64,000 bases of DNA from Bacteroidales bacterium (lineage in GTDB: Bacteria; Bacteroidota; Bacteroidia; Bacteroidales; UBA1402), in contig JAFUDT010000003.1 in NCBI GenBank assembly GCA_017464285.1, forward strand, positions 62,001 through 126,000, in the 5' to 3' direction. A program made the translations under genes and the position numbers. The stretch's first letter is position 1. Every line of letters begins with the position of its first letter. Of the stretch, positions 18,027 to 33,000 are shown piece after piece. The notes beneath the pieces were generated by a model. That model was not told where the DNA came from and ran no database searches. It was given only the letters and a program-made list of their open reading frames with translations.

Positions 18027-21000
18027 ATGCTCAAACGCAGCCTCCTTGTGGCCGCCTTGCTCCTGCTCTGCGCGAGCGGAGTGAAAGCGCAAACCAACTA
18101 TGTCTTCTACAATGCCACTTATGGGTACTTGTACAACGACAATGGAACACTAAAGTCTGGCGACCTACGGTTTGACCAGTCGTCAGCATGGAGAGCAAGT
18201 GGTAATTTGGGTACTACGAGGCGAAATATCCGTTCTTATACTGATGCAACAATGTATCTAAATGCTAATGGGGCATTGGGGAATTCGACTGATTCTTGGA
18301 GGGGTGACAATTATCTCCAATATAGAGCAAATCGTACTAACTACTATTTTAAAGCTACAAGTGCAACAACATTTACGACAAACAACGATCAGGCCAACGG
18401 CAACCGCTATACCTATTATACGGTCACTGTTAGCAACAATGCCTCCATCTCCACCAATCCTACCATCAATGGAGCTGATGTTTTAACGGCAACAGGTAAT
18501 TCCAACTATACCGCAACAGGCGCAGCCTATCGCATTGGATATACAAACTATAACTTCAATAATGCAGACCATTATGTTGATGTAAACGGTAACAGTTTTA
18601 CGGGCACACCTGCTAATGCAACCCTTACCAATGCATGGAGTCTGGAAAGCAATAGTTATGCTACGGTCAATAGTACTTCAGGTGTGGTTACTGTCAACAC
18701 TCTTCCGCAAAGTGATGTGACGTTGACACTCACCTTGACAGTCACAGCCACTGGCGGCACACCGACTGCTCCCAACGGTACAACCCTTACAGGCACGAAG
18801 GAGATCACCATCCAGGGCACCAAACCTTCGGCGCCCATTATCAGCGTCAGCGGCAATAGCGCCACGCTCTCTACCGATGCCGCAGGCGCCACCACCATCC
18901 GCTACACCCTCGACGGCAGCAACCCGACGGCTTCGACGGGTACGGTGTACGGTGGAGCCATTGACCTTTCTGGCAGCACCAGCTCGCCAGTCACCATCAA
19001 AGCCGTCACCGTCCGTAGCGGCAATGTATCCGATGTCACAGAGCAATCTGTTACGCTTACCCTCCCCGAGCCGGTCATTACAGTTAATGCTGATGCAGGG
19101 ACCGCAACCATTACTAGCAGCGTAGCCGGTGCCACAATCTATTACACCACCAATGGTAGCGACCCGACAACATCCAGCAGCCAGTATTCAGGCAGTCTGT
19201 CAGGTCTTGCTGCAATGACCACCATCAAGGCCATTGCCGTAAAAGATGGCTGGAACAATTCACCTGTGGCATCTGAAATGGTAACGATTCCTTCTGGAGT
19301 CTCTGGCGGTACCGTTACACTATTTGACTACGAGGACCACAACTGGACCTACTATAGCGGTGTGGATGCCAGCGTGGATGGTGGCAACTACAACACCAAC
19401 TATGAGGGCAAGCTTTATAGCCCGAATCCCCGCAATGTCAAGATTACGTATAAGGCGAATGGCGGTGCTGTCTCTGTCGATGAGAGTGAGACCGAATTTG
19501 TATACTACAAAACACTGGAGCAGGGAACCACTGCTGGCCAATATCCATATACCGTTATCTCCAATCCCTTCAGCAAGCGTCCGAATGGCAAGGGCTTTGG
19601 CGGTTGGAGAATTAAAGAGGGCGCCGACTACATCAGCGGCTATGCCGATGAAGCCGTATTACCTCTCGACGCTGAGATTGTGTTTACCAATCTGCCTTAC
19701 CCCAGTGTCAACTGTACATCGGCCGAGATTGAGTTAGAGGCAACGTGGGTGAACTTGAACAATATCACCTATGCAACAAACAATAACAACATTACCTATA
19801 ACGTAACTGGCGGTAACTACGAGACCAACATCTTGGTGCTTAACAGAAACGTGACGGGAACGATAACGACAACGTCACCTGTCACCATCATGATGGTGGA
19901 GCCTGACGGCAGTAGTGACTATAGAGGGACTTATACATTCTCTGGTAATATCACGCCGAATAATAATGGTGTGACGAAGATAGAGTTTACAAGGTGGAAT
20001 AGCCAGAATACTGTCAATGCTGGCTATAGGAACCTCTGGATTGGACGTGGAATGACAACCACCAGCCGCTGTGCCAATTTGATAACTGGATATAATGGAA
20101 CTGGAACAGTTGCGAGTCCGCAATATAGCATCAAGGTAGAAAGTGGCACATACCAGTATTTTGATTTCTACAAAGGCCATAGTACCTATAACAGCGGAAC
20201 AGATAATACTGGATTTACGGTTACTGGAACTGCAGCTAACGCCAAGATTACCATGGGTAATGACTATGATAGAGCCAAGGGTGCTAACTCTACTCTTGAA
20301 TTTATTTATGGCCCCATGTTTGGTTATAGTGGCAACTTCTCCGATCGTGGTAACAGAGAAAACAAACACACCCTCGACCTGATAGTCAAGAGCGGAACCA
20401 TTGGTTCTACTTTCTTTATGGAGGGTACTAATACAGCCACCTATCTGCAAGGCGGTGCAGGACAATGTATGTATCTCAGTTCTGCGGGTTCCCAAACTAA
20501 TGTGGGTACACGAAATGTTGTAATTGAAGGTGGTGACATCTGTTCAATAGGCGGAGGCATTGACAGCTACAATAATGCACCGTCTAATAACAACACTCCC
20601 AGTACCACAACGAATTACGAAAGGCTTTCCTTCAACCTACGCATCAAGGGTGGCACCATCCATGGCAATGTCTATGGAGGTGCGGCAAAATCGCCTTCTG
20701 GTGGCAGTCGTGTGATGGTCATGACCGGTGGACAGGTGAAAGGCTGGTTTGCCGCCGGTTGTAACGGTACTGATAATGATGGTGGACAGAACTACGGAAC
20801 CTCTTATGTCTATATCGGCGGCAATGCGGCTGTTGACAGTGAAGGCAGTACAAAAGTATTGGGCTATGCCAATGGCGGCAATGTGTATGCTGCCGGTGCA
20901 GGACGACAGGGTGCCACCACCTGCGGCGAAATGACCTTCGGTTCCAATCTGGTAATCGCCGATGACTCCTATATAGAACGGGGTGTATATGGCGGCGGTA

Positions 21001-24000
21001 ACTATGGTTATTCATTAGACGAAACCTACATTTATATCACAGGTGGTACTAATGAGGGAAATGATGGCACTGTGAACAGTGTTACGACCAAAGGTGGTGT
21101 CTATGGAGGTGCTAACCAGCAAGATGGTCCTGACGTCAACATGTACATGACTGGCGGCACAATGAAGGGCGGTGTCTATGGTGGTTGCAATACCCAGGGA
21201 ACCATCTCCGGCAACGTCACCATGCAAATCAACGGAGGCCAAGTGGGTACTGATTCACAGACTGCCAACATCCACGGCGGCGGTTACGGCTCGGCTACGC
21301 GGGTCAGCCAGAATGTGGATATCACCCTTGGTGCTACAGGCCAGACGACACCTGGCGTCACCGTCTATGGCGATGTCTATGGCGGTTCGGCACTAGGCTA
21401 TGTGAATGGTACTGCTGCAACAAACACTTACCATACCTATGTCACCATGAACAAGGGCGTCATCAACGGATCGCTCTACGGTGGCGGTTTGGGCGACAAC
21501 AACACGGCTGCCAACGTCTATGGCCCTGTGCAGGTGAAGGTGTATGGTGGTAGTGTCAAGAAAACCGATGCCAATGGAGCCAACGGCTCGGGTGGTGTCT
21601 ATGGCGCCAACAATGTGAACGGTGCACCGCAGCGGAGTGTCGAAGTGGACATCTACGGCACCGATCCGGCTCCGTCTGAAAACGAATATGCCCTCTTTGC
21701 CGTCTATGGTGGCGGTAATGCTGCCGACTATACTTATGGAAACGGCTATCCAACGGTTACGGTACATGGCTGTGACAACAGCATAGAGTATGTATACGGC
21801 GGTGGTAATGCTGCAAGAGTAGAAGCTACCGATGTCACCATCTATGGTGGCAATGTCATCGGGAACGTCTTTGGCGGTGGTAATGGTACAGTGACTGCAG
21901 CAAATGTCACCGGCAATACTTTGACAAAGATATATGGTGGCACCATCCTGAGAGTATTCGGCGGTAGCAACAGCCAGGGCACGATTGGTGGTACCATCAC
22001 CGTCAATGCCGAGTCTCGGACAGAGAGCGGTACCAATCCCCTTACTGGAGCGGCATTCGAACGCTGTCCCATCCAGGTTGGCGAGCTTTACGGCGGCGGC
22101 AACATGGCCAACAGTAATGTCGGTGCCATCAACATCGGCTGTATGGAGGATGGTGATATGATTGACTACGTCTACGGAGGTGCCAATCAGGCCGACATCA
22201 CAGGCAATATCAATCTGGAAATGACGGGTGGCCGTGTGGGTAACCTGTTCGGTGGCAACAATACCAGCGGTGACATCAGCGGCACAATAACCGTTACGGT
22301 CAATTGGAACGGCACATGCTCGGATAGCTATCTGGGCAATGTCTTCGGCGGCGGCAACTTGGCTACCTATACCGGTAGCCCCACGGTGAACGTCTATAAC
22401 GGCACGGTCAGCGGCAATGTCTATGGCGGCGGTGCCGGCGAATTGGTCGACGGTGCCCAGCGCGGTGTCAAGGGCAAGGTCACCGGTAATCCTTCTGTGA
22501 CCATCGGCGACGACAACGGCAGCCATACGGCCATCGTCCTGGGCGATGTCTATGGCGGCGGCGACGCGGCCGATGTCGATGGCGTTCCTGTCATCGTGGT
22601 GAACGATTGTTCCACGCAGGTGGGCAACCTCTACGGCGGCGGTAATGCGGCCGATATCGAGGGTTCCAGCATCACGGTCAACGGCGGCACGATAGGCGAT
22701 GCCTTCGGTGGCGGACACGGCGACAAGGATGCCTCCAATCCTTCGAAATATGCCGATGTGAACGGCGATGTCACGTTCAATGTCTATGGCGGCACGATAG
22801 CACGTGTGTTCGCCGGCTCGAACAGTCGCGGTACCATCACCGGCACCTCTGCTCTTACCATCAACAAGACCGGCTCGTGCGACATGAAAATCGGGGAGGT
22901 CTATGGCGGCGGCAACGAGGCGGCCGGCGTGGCCAGTACCGTCAATATCGGCTGCACCGGCACGCTGGTGGCACTGGCCGGAGGCGATCGTTACGGCTAT
23001 GCGCAGGAAGGTATAGGCTATGTCTATGGCGGTGCCAACCAGGCCGACATCGGCACCTCGGAAACGCCTTCCAATATCGTCATTAATATCAACAGCGGTA
23101 TCGTGGCTAATGTCTTTGGCGGTAATAATACCAGCGGCGACATCTACGGTACCATCACGGTCAATATTGAAAAAGACAATAATGCCTCCTGCGCCTCCGA
23201 CTGGTACGTGGGCAATGTCTTCGGCGGCGGCAACTTGGCTACCTATACCGGTAGCCCGGTGGTCAACATCAAGAACGGCACGGTCAGCGGCAATGTCTAT
23301 GGCGCTGGCAAGGGTGATCCTTCGGCCACGGGCGACCAGGTGGGTGTGCCGGGCTCGGTCACCGGCAATCCGACAGTGACTGTGGGCGACAACACTGTCG
23401 GTCATGAAGCCTATGTGGCCGTTGTCGAAGGTGATGTCTATGGCGGCGGCGACGCTGCCAAGGTGGTCGGTAACACTACGGTCAATTTCCCGAAGTCCAA
23501 CAGTACCGCAGCCAAGCTCTTCGGCGGCGGCAATGCGGCCGATGTGACGGGAACGGCCACTGTCAATATTTCCGACGGTACGGTCACTGCCGGTGTCTAT
23601 GGCGGCTGCAACAGCCAGGGCTCGGTCGATGGCACCATTGCTGTCAATATCACCGGCGGTACGATAGGGGCCGCCAACAGCCTGGCCAATGTGCACGGCG
23701 GCGGCTACGGTGAGGCCACCGAGACGGCCGGCAATGTCAATGTGACCATCAATGGTGCTGATGTCAACATCTACGGCGATGTCTATGGCGGTTCCGCCCT
23801 GGGCAATGTCAACGACGAAATTACCGATGCCACCACCGTCACCCTGACGGCTGGTACGGTCAACGGCAATATCTACGGCGGCGGTCTGGGCGATGCCGAA
23901 AATGCGGCGCTGGTCAACGGTACGGCCGATGTGGTCATTAACGGCGGCACGGTGACGGGCAATGTCTTCGGTGCCAACAATGTGAACGGTACGCCCAAGG

Positions 24001-27000
24001 GCGCTGTGACGGTGACCGTCAACGGCACGGATATTCCCGTATCGGGCTATGCCCTGGCCGAAGTCTATGGCGGCGGCAACATGGCCAACTACAGTCCCAC
24101 GGTCGTCACTACACCAGCTACGGTGGTGGTGAACGGCTGTGACAACAGCATCGGCTATGTCTATGGCGGCGGTAACGCTGCCGATGTGCCGGCCACCAGT
24201 GTCACCGTCTATGGCGGCAACATCGGTACGGTTTTCGGCGGCGGCCACGGCGACAAGGATGCTGAGCCTGCCACGGAAGCCAATGTGAGCGGCGACGTGA
24301 CGGTGAATATCCATGGCGGTACCATCGGTCAGGTCTTCGGCGGTTCCAACAGCAAAGGTACCATCAGCGGCGAGGTCAGTGTGCTGGTCGAAAAAACGGG
24401 CCTTTGTGCCATGAAGATCGGCGAGGTCTATGGCGGCGGCAACCAGGCAGACGGTAATGCCGGCTCGGTGACCATCGGCTGCACGGGCGACTGGACTACC
24501 ACCGGCGATAAGAATCACACGAATGCCAACACCACCGACAACCGCATCGGCTACGAACTGGAAGGTATCGGCACGGTCTTCGGCGGTGCCAACAATGCCA
24601 ATATCGGTACTTCGGAGAACCATTCCGACATCACGCTCAGCATCAACAGCGGTATGGTGGCTAATGTCTTTGGCGGCAACAACAACGGCGGTACCATTTA
24701 TGGCGACATTACCGTCAATATCGAAAAGACTTCGGACGGCTGCGGCTGGTATGTAGGCAATGTATATGGTGCCGGCAACCTGGCTCCTTATAGCGGCACT
24801 CCTGAAGTCTATATCAAGAACGGCGAGGTGAGCATCAACGTCTATGGTGGCGGTAAAGGTGCTTCGGCTGTTGTCACCGGTGATCCTTCTGTTGTCATCG
24901 GCGATGCTAATGCCGGCTATTCAGCCATTGTCGGCGGCGATGTCTATGGCGGCGGCGATGCTGCCGGCGTGACAGGTAATACTTCTGTCACCTATAACGA
25001 TGCCAATGCTTCGAGCCATGTGGGCCGACTTTTCGGCGGCGGTAATGCGGCCGGTGTGAGCGGCACGGTGGGCGTCACCCTCACCAATGGTCAGGTGAAC
25101 GGCGGTGTCTATGGCGGTTGTAATGCCAGCGGAAGTGTGGGCGCTGTCGTCATTGCCCTGAACGGCGGACAGGTAGGTGCTACGGGCAGTGGCAACGAGG
25201 CCGATGTCTATGGCGGCGGCTATGGCGCCAGCACGACGACGACCGATGATATCGCGGTCACCCTCAACGGCACCACTGTCTATGGCGACCTCTACGGCGG
25301 TTCGGCCCTGGGCGGTGTCAATGCTTCGACTTCCAATACCACAACGGTCACCCTGTCGAGTGCCACTTTGCACGGCAGCATCTTTGGCGGCGGCAAGGGC
25401 GACGACAGCACGACGGCCACCAGTGAAGGTAACACGGTGGTCAATATCAACACCTACGACCAGTACTTGACGGGTATCTATGGCGGTGCCAACGTCAGAG
25501 GCCTTGTCAAGGGCGATATAGCAGTCAACATCAATGCCAATGTCGGTGCCGACGGCAACAGACTGGATGTCTTCGGCGGCGGCTACGGTGCTGCCACCAG
25601 TACAAACGGCCATGTCACGGTCACTGTCGGCGATGAGTCGGGCAGCCTTCTCCCGGTGGTCTATGGCGATGTCTATGGCGGTTCTGCCCTGGGAAGTGTC
25701 AATGATGCGGTGGAAGACATTACCACGGTCAATTTCCTGAACGGAACGCTGCACGGCAATGTCTATGGCGGCGGTCTGGGTGCGGCCACGCTCGATGCCA
25801 ACGGCTATATCGCTTCTGTAGAGACCGAAGCAGTGGTCAACGGCACGGTCCATGTCAATATCGGTTCTTCCACTCAGGTGAGCAACTCCGTCACTATCGA
25901 CGGCAATGTATTCGGCTGCAACAACCTGGCCGGCTCTCCTGCGGGGCATGTCTATGTGGATGTCTATCACACGGGCCATACGCTGGCCGATGCCTGCCCC
26001 TCGTTCGGTTCCGATCCCTCGTCCTTCGATCAGGTACCGGCCCAGGCGGCCTATGCCATCGCCCAGGTCTATGGCGGCGGTAACCTGGCTCACTACACCA
26101 CCAGTCTGGAAGGGGCCTCGACCCATGTCCATATCCACAATTGTGACAATACGATAGAATATGTCTATGGCGGCGGTAACGCGGCCAATACGCCGGCGAA
26201 TGCCGTTACCGTCGACGGTGGCCGGCTCTATTTTGTCTTCGGTGGCGGTAACGGTGCCGGTACCGGCAATCCGGGAGCCAATATAGCTGGCGATGCCCAG
26301 GTTATGCTCAACGGCGGTATTATCGACAAGGTCTTCGGCGGCAGCAACACCAAGGGTATCGTACGGGGAGTCTCCAGCATCGATTTCTCGGAGAGTCCTG
26401 TCTGTACCCGTCTGGTCGGTGAGGTCTATGGCGGCGGCAACCAAGCTCCCGGCGGATCGGTCAACATGACCATACCCTGCGGAACTTCAGGTACCGGCGT
26501 ACTTTTCGGCGGATCGAGAAACGCCGATATGGGTACTGAAGAAGATTTTAAGGCCGGCCGGCCTGTCACTCTTACACTGACGGTCTTGGGCGGCGACTTT
26601 GACGAGGTCTTCGGCGGCAACAACGAAGGCGGCACCATTTGGGGCAATGTCGTCCTTAATCTTAAAGGCGGCACGATAGTCGATGCCTACGGCGGCAACA
26701 ATGCCGGCGGCAACATAGCCGGTACCATCACGGTCAATGTCATCGACGACGAGGACACCGACTGTCCTCTGATACTGACCAATGTCTATGGCGGCGGCAA
26801 GAATGCTGCCTATACACCTGCCGATGCCTCCATCAACAGTCCTATGGTGAACGTGCTGCACAAGAAGAGCGGTACGAGCATCACCGGCGACGTGTTCGGC
26901 GGCGGCTTGGGTGAACCGGCCGTAGTGACGGCCAATCCGGTAGTGACTGTCGGCGATGTGTCCGCAGGTCATGAGAGCCGTATTGCCACCGTTGCCGGCA

Positions 27001-30000
27001 ATATCTACGGCGGCGGTTCGATGGCCAGTGTGACGGGCTACACTTCAGTGCTGATGCAGAAAGACAACAGCTCGGTGGGCGGCAGTATCTTCGGTGCCGG
27101 CAAGGGCAGCGAGGACGATGCGGCAGCTGCAGTGGTCACAGAAAGTGCCAGTGTCACCATGACGGGCGGCAGTGTCGGTCTCAGTATCTATGGCGGCGGT
27201 GAGATGGCTTCCGTAGGTGTCTATACCCGCGACGGAGAAGGTTTGGTGACGGGCGTCGATGCCACCAAAGGCACCACTACTGTGGCCGTCAGTGGTGGTA
27301 CGGTCGGCCCGGACGATATCAGTCCTGTCGATATCAATGGCCACGGCAATGTCTTCGGTGGCGGTTTGGGTAAGGCAGGCTATCATGCCTGGGCCTATGT
27401 CACCAACGCTGTTGTCAACCTGAGTGGCGGCACGGTGCGCGGCTCGGTCTTCGGCGGCGGCGAGAACGGTCATGTGAGCAAGGATACCCGTGTAACGGTC
27501 AGCGGCGGTACGGTCGGGGTGCGTATTCCACACCGCTATCGTGACATCAGTTCGGACAACGGCTCGAGCAATCCTGTCTATGCCGGCAACGTCTATGGCG
27601 GCGGCCGTGGCATCGACCGCACCACAGTGGGTAACCATCTGAGTGTTACCGCCGGACAGGTCTATGGCAACACCAATGTCTCCGTCACGGGCGGCCATAT
27701 CCGACACTCGGTCTATGGCGGCGGTTCGCTGGCTATGGTGGGAACTTATACCATCACTACGGACCACACTGTTTTCGGCGGCAACGTGCATAATTTCACC
27801 GAAAATACTGGCAATGCCACCGTCTCCGTCAGTGGTGGACGTATCGGCCCCTCCTGGGACGACCTGCTCTATGACGAGGCTGGCAACCGCCTGGTCGATG
27901 CCAGCGGCAATCCGCTGTCTTCCTATCCTTATGGGGGCAGTGCCGGAGCAGCCGACACCATTGCACAGAACTTCGAGTGTCTTGGTGAAAATGAGGGCAT
28001 GGTCTATGGTTCGGGCCGTGGTGTCAATTTCCCCAACGATGACAATGTCGATCATGAGCTCTATGTCGAACTGGCATTCACCAACAATACCCATGTCACC
28101 GTCAGCGGCACAGCCGAGGTAGTCGGCTCGGTGTTCGGCGGCGGCGAGAACGGCCACGTGAAGAACCATACGCAGGTCGATATCCAGGGCGGAACCATCG
28201 GCGGCCTGCGTCTGCATCACAACGGATTCTATCTGCCTGATTATCCTTCGGTCTTCATTCCCGATTCCGATGACAGTGACGACGAAATGGAGATAGACAA
28301 CAATGGTACGGGTAAGGTGATTTTCCGAGGCAATGTCTATGGCGGCGGCCGTGGTGTTGACCATACTTCTGCCAGCGATCCTACTACTGCACAGCTTATT
28401 TTCAGTATCTCGGCTGGCCGTGTCTATGGAAACACCCAGGTCAACGTCACAGGGGGCAACATCCTGCACAATGTCTTCGGCGGCGGCAGTATTGCTTCGG
28501 TCGGTACTTACACCTATCCTTTGGTGGACGGACAGCCGGACTTCCTTAACTCCAGCCCGACGGGCTGCTGGCCCAATACGGGTAAGACTGAGGTCAATAT
28601 CAGTGGCGGTCAGGTAGGCCAGATGGGCGAGAACGAAGGTTATGTCTATGGCGGCGGCCGTGGCGTGGCCGGCGCCAGCAATGCCCAGGTGACTCATATG
28701 GCTTTTGTCAACGAGACAGAGGTCAACATTCTATCGGACGAGACCAACAACACTCATGCCGATGTCCGGGCTTCTGTCTTTGGTGGCGGTATGAACGGCC
28801 ATGTGCTGGGTGACACCCATGTCACCGTCAGCGGTGGTGTGGTAGGTGGCAAAACGGCTGCCGACTATGGCAGCTACGACACCGAAAAATTCCCGGTTGA
28901 GAACCGGCCGGCAGTGGCTGACACCACCATCCACGGCATTGCCTACTATTCCGGCATCATCGCGGGCGACACCATCACCCGCACCGATGGTACAGGTCCG
29001 GCGACGGTCTACCTGGGCAATGTCTATGGCGGCGGCCGCGGCGTGGACCACTATGGTGTCAGCAACACCAACCTCAGTGCTACGGCAGGCCGTGTATATG
29101 GCAATACTCATCTGACTGTCACAGGCGGCATCATCTATCACAGTATCTTCGGCGGCGGCAGTATCGCCTCGGTGGGTTCGTACACGACTTACAGTGCCGG
29201 GGAGGCTGCTGCCGATCTGGCGGAGGAAGAACGTTACCGTATTGTCGAGGGACAACCCAAGGCTTCTGTCAGCGGCGGCCTGGCCACCGTGGTGGTCAGT
29301 GGCGGGCGCATCGGCACCAACGGCCGCAACAACGGACGTGTATTTGGTTCCTCGCGAGGTATGGCCGGTGTGAACTATCGAGGCCTGGGCTATGTCAACA
29401 TTGCCCATGTCACCATTAGCGGAGGCTTTGTACGGGGGGCTGTCTTCGGCAGCGGCGAGAACGGCCACGTGCTCGATTCAACCCTGGTTATGGTTAGCGG
29501 CGGCCATGTCGGCAACGGCAAGCGTCATGGTGAATACACCTGGATCAACAACTACGTGGGCAATGTCTATGGTGGCGGCCGCGGTCTGGACCGTACCATT
29601 GAAAATTCCACCACGGTGAGTCCTTTCGCCGGCCGTGTCTTTGGCTCGACCAACGTTGTGGTGAGCGGCGGCCATATCCATCAGAATGTCTATGGCGGCG
29701 GTTCGCTGGCTTCGGTGGGACGTTACAAACGATATATGGCCGATCCGGAGTCGGAGCGCTACAATACCATCACTTATGCCGATGCGGACAAGGGTACCTG
29801 CTATGTCACCGTCACGGGCGGAATCATCGGTATCGACGGCGATAACAACGGTCATGTCTTCGGATCGAGTCGTGGTACGGCAACGACTTTCCGCGATATC
29901 CGTGCCAGTCTGGCCTACACGGCCGACAGCAGGGTGAGCATCGAGGGTGGTCGCATTTTCGGTTCGGTCTTCGGCGGCGGCGAAAGCGGCCATGTGCAGC

Positions 30001-33000
30001 GCAATGCCCATGTCAGCGTCAGCGGAGGCGAAATAGGCATCGCCATCCCCAAGGACTATGATTCGTGTACAGAGGAGGAAAAAGCACTGTATGACCTGGC
30101 CGGTAATGTCTATGGCGCAGGCCGTGGTATCGACCAGGTCGTTTCGGGTGACAACAAGGGCTATTCGATGAGTGCCGGCTATGTACGCGGCAACACTCTG
30201 GTCACCATTACCGGCGGCACCATTCACCGCAATGTCTATGGCGGCGGATCGATGGGTTCGGTAGGTGACTACGGTCCCTATTGCCGGCTCAATTTCTGGC
30301 AGGCTGATCCCGCATCTTTCTCGCGTGGCACCGCGGCCAACTCCTATGCAGATGCCGGCAACGGCGTGGCTACTGTAGTAATCAAGGGAGGCGTGGGCAC
30401 CAGCGACGGTGTGGCTCACGGGTATGGCGGCAATGTCTTCGGATCGTGCCGCGGTGAAGCCAACGACCCCAGTCACGACAGTTCGCTCGACGAGTTCTAT
30501 GACGACGGCGGATTTGCCGAAATGGCCTATGTGACCGGCTCCCATGTGATTGTGGAAACCGGAGCCATGGTCTATGGCAATGTCTATGGCGGTGGCGAGA
30601 ACGGTCACGTCGATTTTGGCGGCACGCTGGTCGATGTTCTCAACGGTACGGTCAACGGCCATGTCTTCGGAGGCGGTAAGGGTAGCACGACTTCACCCAC
30701 AGCAGGTATTGTCGACGGCCCGGCTCAGGTCAACGTCGGAACTGCCGGGCAGGTCTCCAATACGGTGGTGATCGGAGGCGATGTCTTTGCCGGCAACGAT
30801 ACCTATTCATCGCCCCTGGGGGTTATGCAGGTCGATGTCTATCGCACCGCACACACTTCCGGCGTCAACACGGTGGCCGATGACGGCTACGCGCTCAATG
30901 CAGTCTATGGCGGTGGCAACCTGGCTCATGTGCTGACGGGAGTGGCCGCGACCGATTTCAGCGGCACCATCTACGATGATTATTATATCTCCGAGCGTCT
31001 CGAGGCTACCGACAGTAACCCGGCAGGATATTATCCCTGGCCCGGCATCGTCGGCGGTGTGCGCAAGTCGGTGGTCAGAATCCACGGTTGTGAGAATACC
31101 ATCGACTATGTCTATGGCGGCGGTAATGCGGCCGACTGTCTCGAAACAGAGGTCGTTGTCGAAGGTGGCCGCATCGGCCATGTCTTTGGCGGCGGACACG
31201 GAGACCAGGAGGCACTGGGCAGCGGTCACAGCGATGTGTCGGCCAATGTCAGGGGCAATTCCTCGGTAGATATCCAGGGCGGTACCATCGCCCAGGTCTT
31301 TGCCGGAAGCAACGTTAACGGCAGCATCGCCGGCGAAATCGGCCTGACCATCGACAAAAAGAGCGACTGCGACATGAAGCTCGGCGAGGTCTATGGCGGC
31401 GGCAACCTGGCTGCCAGCAAGGCGGCCACCGTTACAATCGGCTGTACGGGCACCTGGACCACGGCGGGAGCGAACAATCATACGAATGCCAACACCACCG
31501 ACAACCGTATCGGCTATGAGCTGGAAGGTATCTGGGCCGTCTATGGCGGTGCCAACCAGGCCGACGTGATTACCGGCGACATCGTGCTGGACATCAATAG
31601 CGGCATCGTGGCCAATGTCTTTGGCGGCAACAATACCAGTGGATCGATAGCCGGTACCATTACGGTCAACATCGAGAAGGACGACGATGCCGACTGTGCT
31701 TCCGACTGGTATGTGGGCAATGTCTTCGGCGGCGGTAACCTGGCTGCCTACGAGGGCAGTCCGGCGGTCAACATCAAGAACGGTACGGTCAGCGGTAATG
31801 TCTATGGCGGCGGTAACGGCGATCCTGAGGACGATACGCAGATCCAAGGCTCGACGGCGGCTCCGGTGGTCACTGTCGGCGACCTGCTGGTCGATGCCTA
31901 TCAGGCCATCGTGCTGGGCGAGGTCTATGGCGGCGGTAACGCGGCCAAGGTGACCGGCCTGGCTGCTCCGACGGTGCTGATACCCAACAAATGCAATACT
32001 GAGGTAGGTTATGTCTATGGCGGCGGTAATGCGGCCGATGTGCCGGCGACCAATGTCACTATTGCCGGCGGCACCGTGCATCACGATGTCTTCGGTGGCG
32101 GTCATGGTGACCAGGCCGGCTTGGGCAGCGGCCATAGTGACAAGCAGGCCAATGTGACGGGTGATGCCAGCGTGGTGGTCACCGGCGGTAAGATAGACCG
32201 TGTCTTTGCCGGCGGCAACATCAACGGCAGCATCACGGGTACGGTAACGTTGAATATCGACAAGGCAGCCGATGCCAACTGCGACATGATGATCGGTGAG
32301 GCCTACGGCGGCGGCAACATGGCGGCAAGTAAGGCCGGCAATCTGACCATTGGCTGCACGGGTGCCTGGACGACAACAGGAACGAACAATCACACGAATG
32401 CCAACACTACCGACAATCGCATCGGCTATGAGCTGGAAGGCATCGGATCTGTTTACGGCGGTGCCAACCAGGCAGATGTGACTGCCGGCGACATCGTGCT
32501 GGATATCAACAGTGGTATGGTGGCCAATGTCTTCGGCGGCAACAATACCAGCGGATCGATTTCGGGCAACATTACGGTCAATATCGAAAAGACAGGGGAG
32601 AGTGCCGATTGCGGCTGGTATGTGGGCAATGTCTTCGGCGGCGGTAACCTGGCTGCCTATACGGGCGATCCGGTGGTGAACGTCAAGAACGGCACGGTCA
32701 GCGGTAATGTCTTCGGTGGCGGCAAGGGCCTGGCTTCGGATCACACCAAGGGCCAGGTGACGGGCAATCCGCTGGTCACCATCGGCGACAATGCTTCCGG
32801 CCATGAGAGCTACGTGGCTGTGGTCAGCGGCGATGTCTATGGCGGTGGCGATGCCGGTAACGTAGTGGGTACTCCTGTGGTCAATGTCGTCAACAAGTGC
32901 AATACGACCATTGCCAATGTCTATGGCGGCGGTAATGCGGCCGATGTCGGCGGAACGGACGTGAACATCGACGGCGGCACCGTAACGGGTATGGTCTTCG

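Noticed and set aside
21393..24623. A 1076-codon minus-strand open frame in the second giant gene
   Set aside because: Its isoleucine/alanine/aspartate-rich text is the mirror of the VYGGGN repeats; the fixed codon use of the repeats removes stop codons from the opposite strand.
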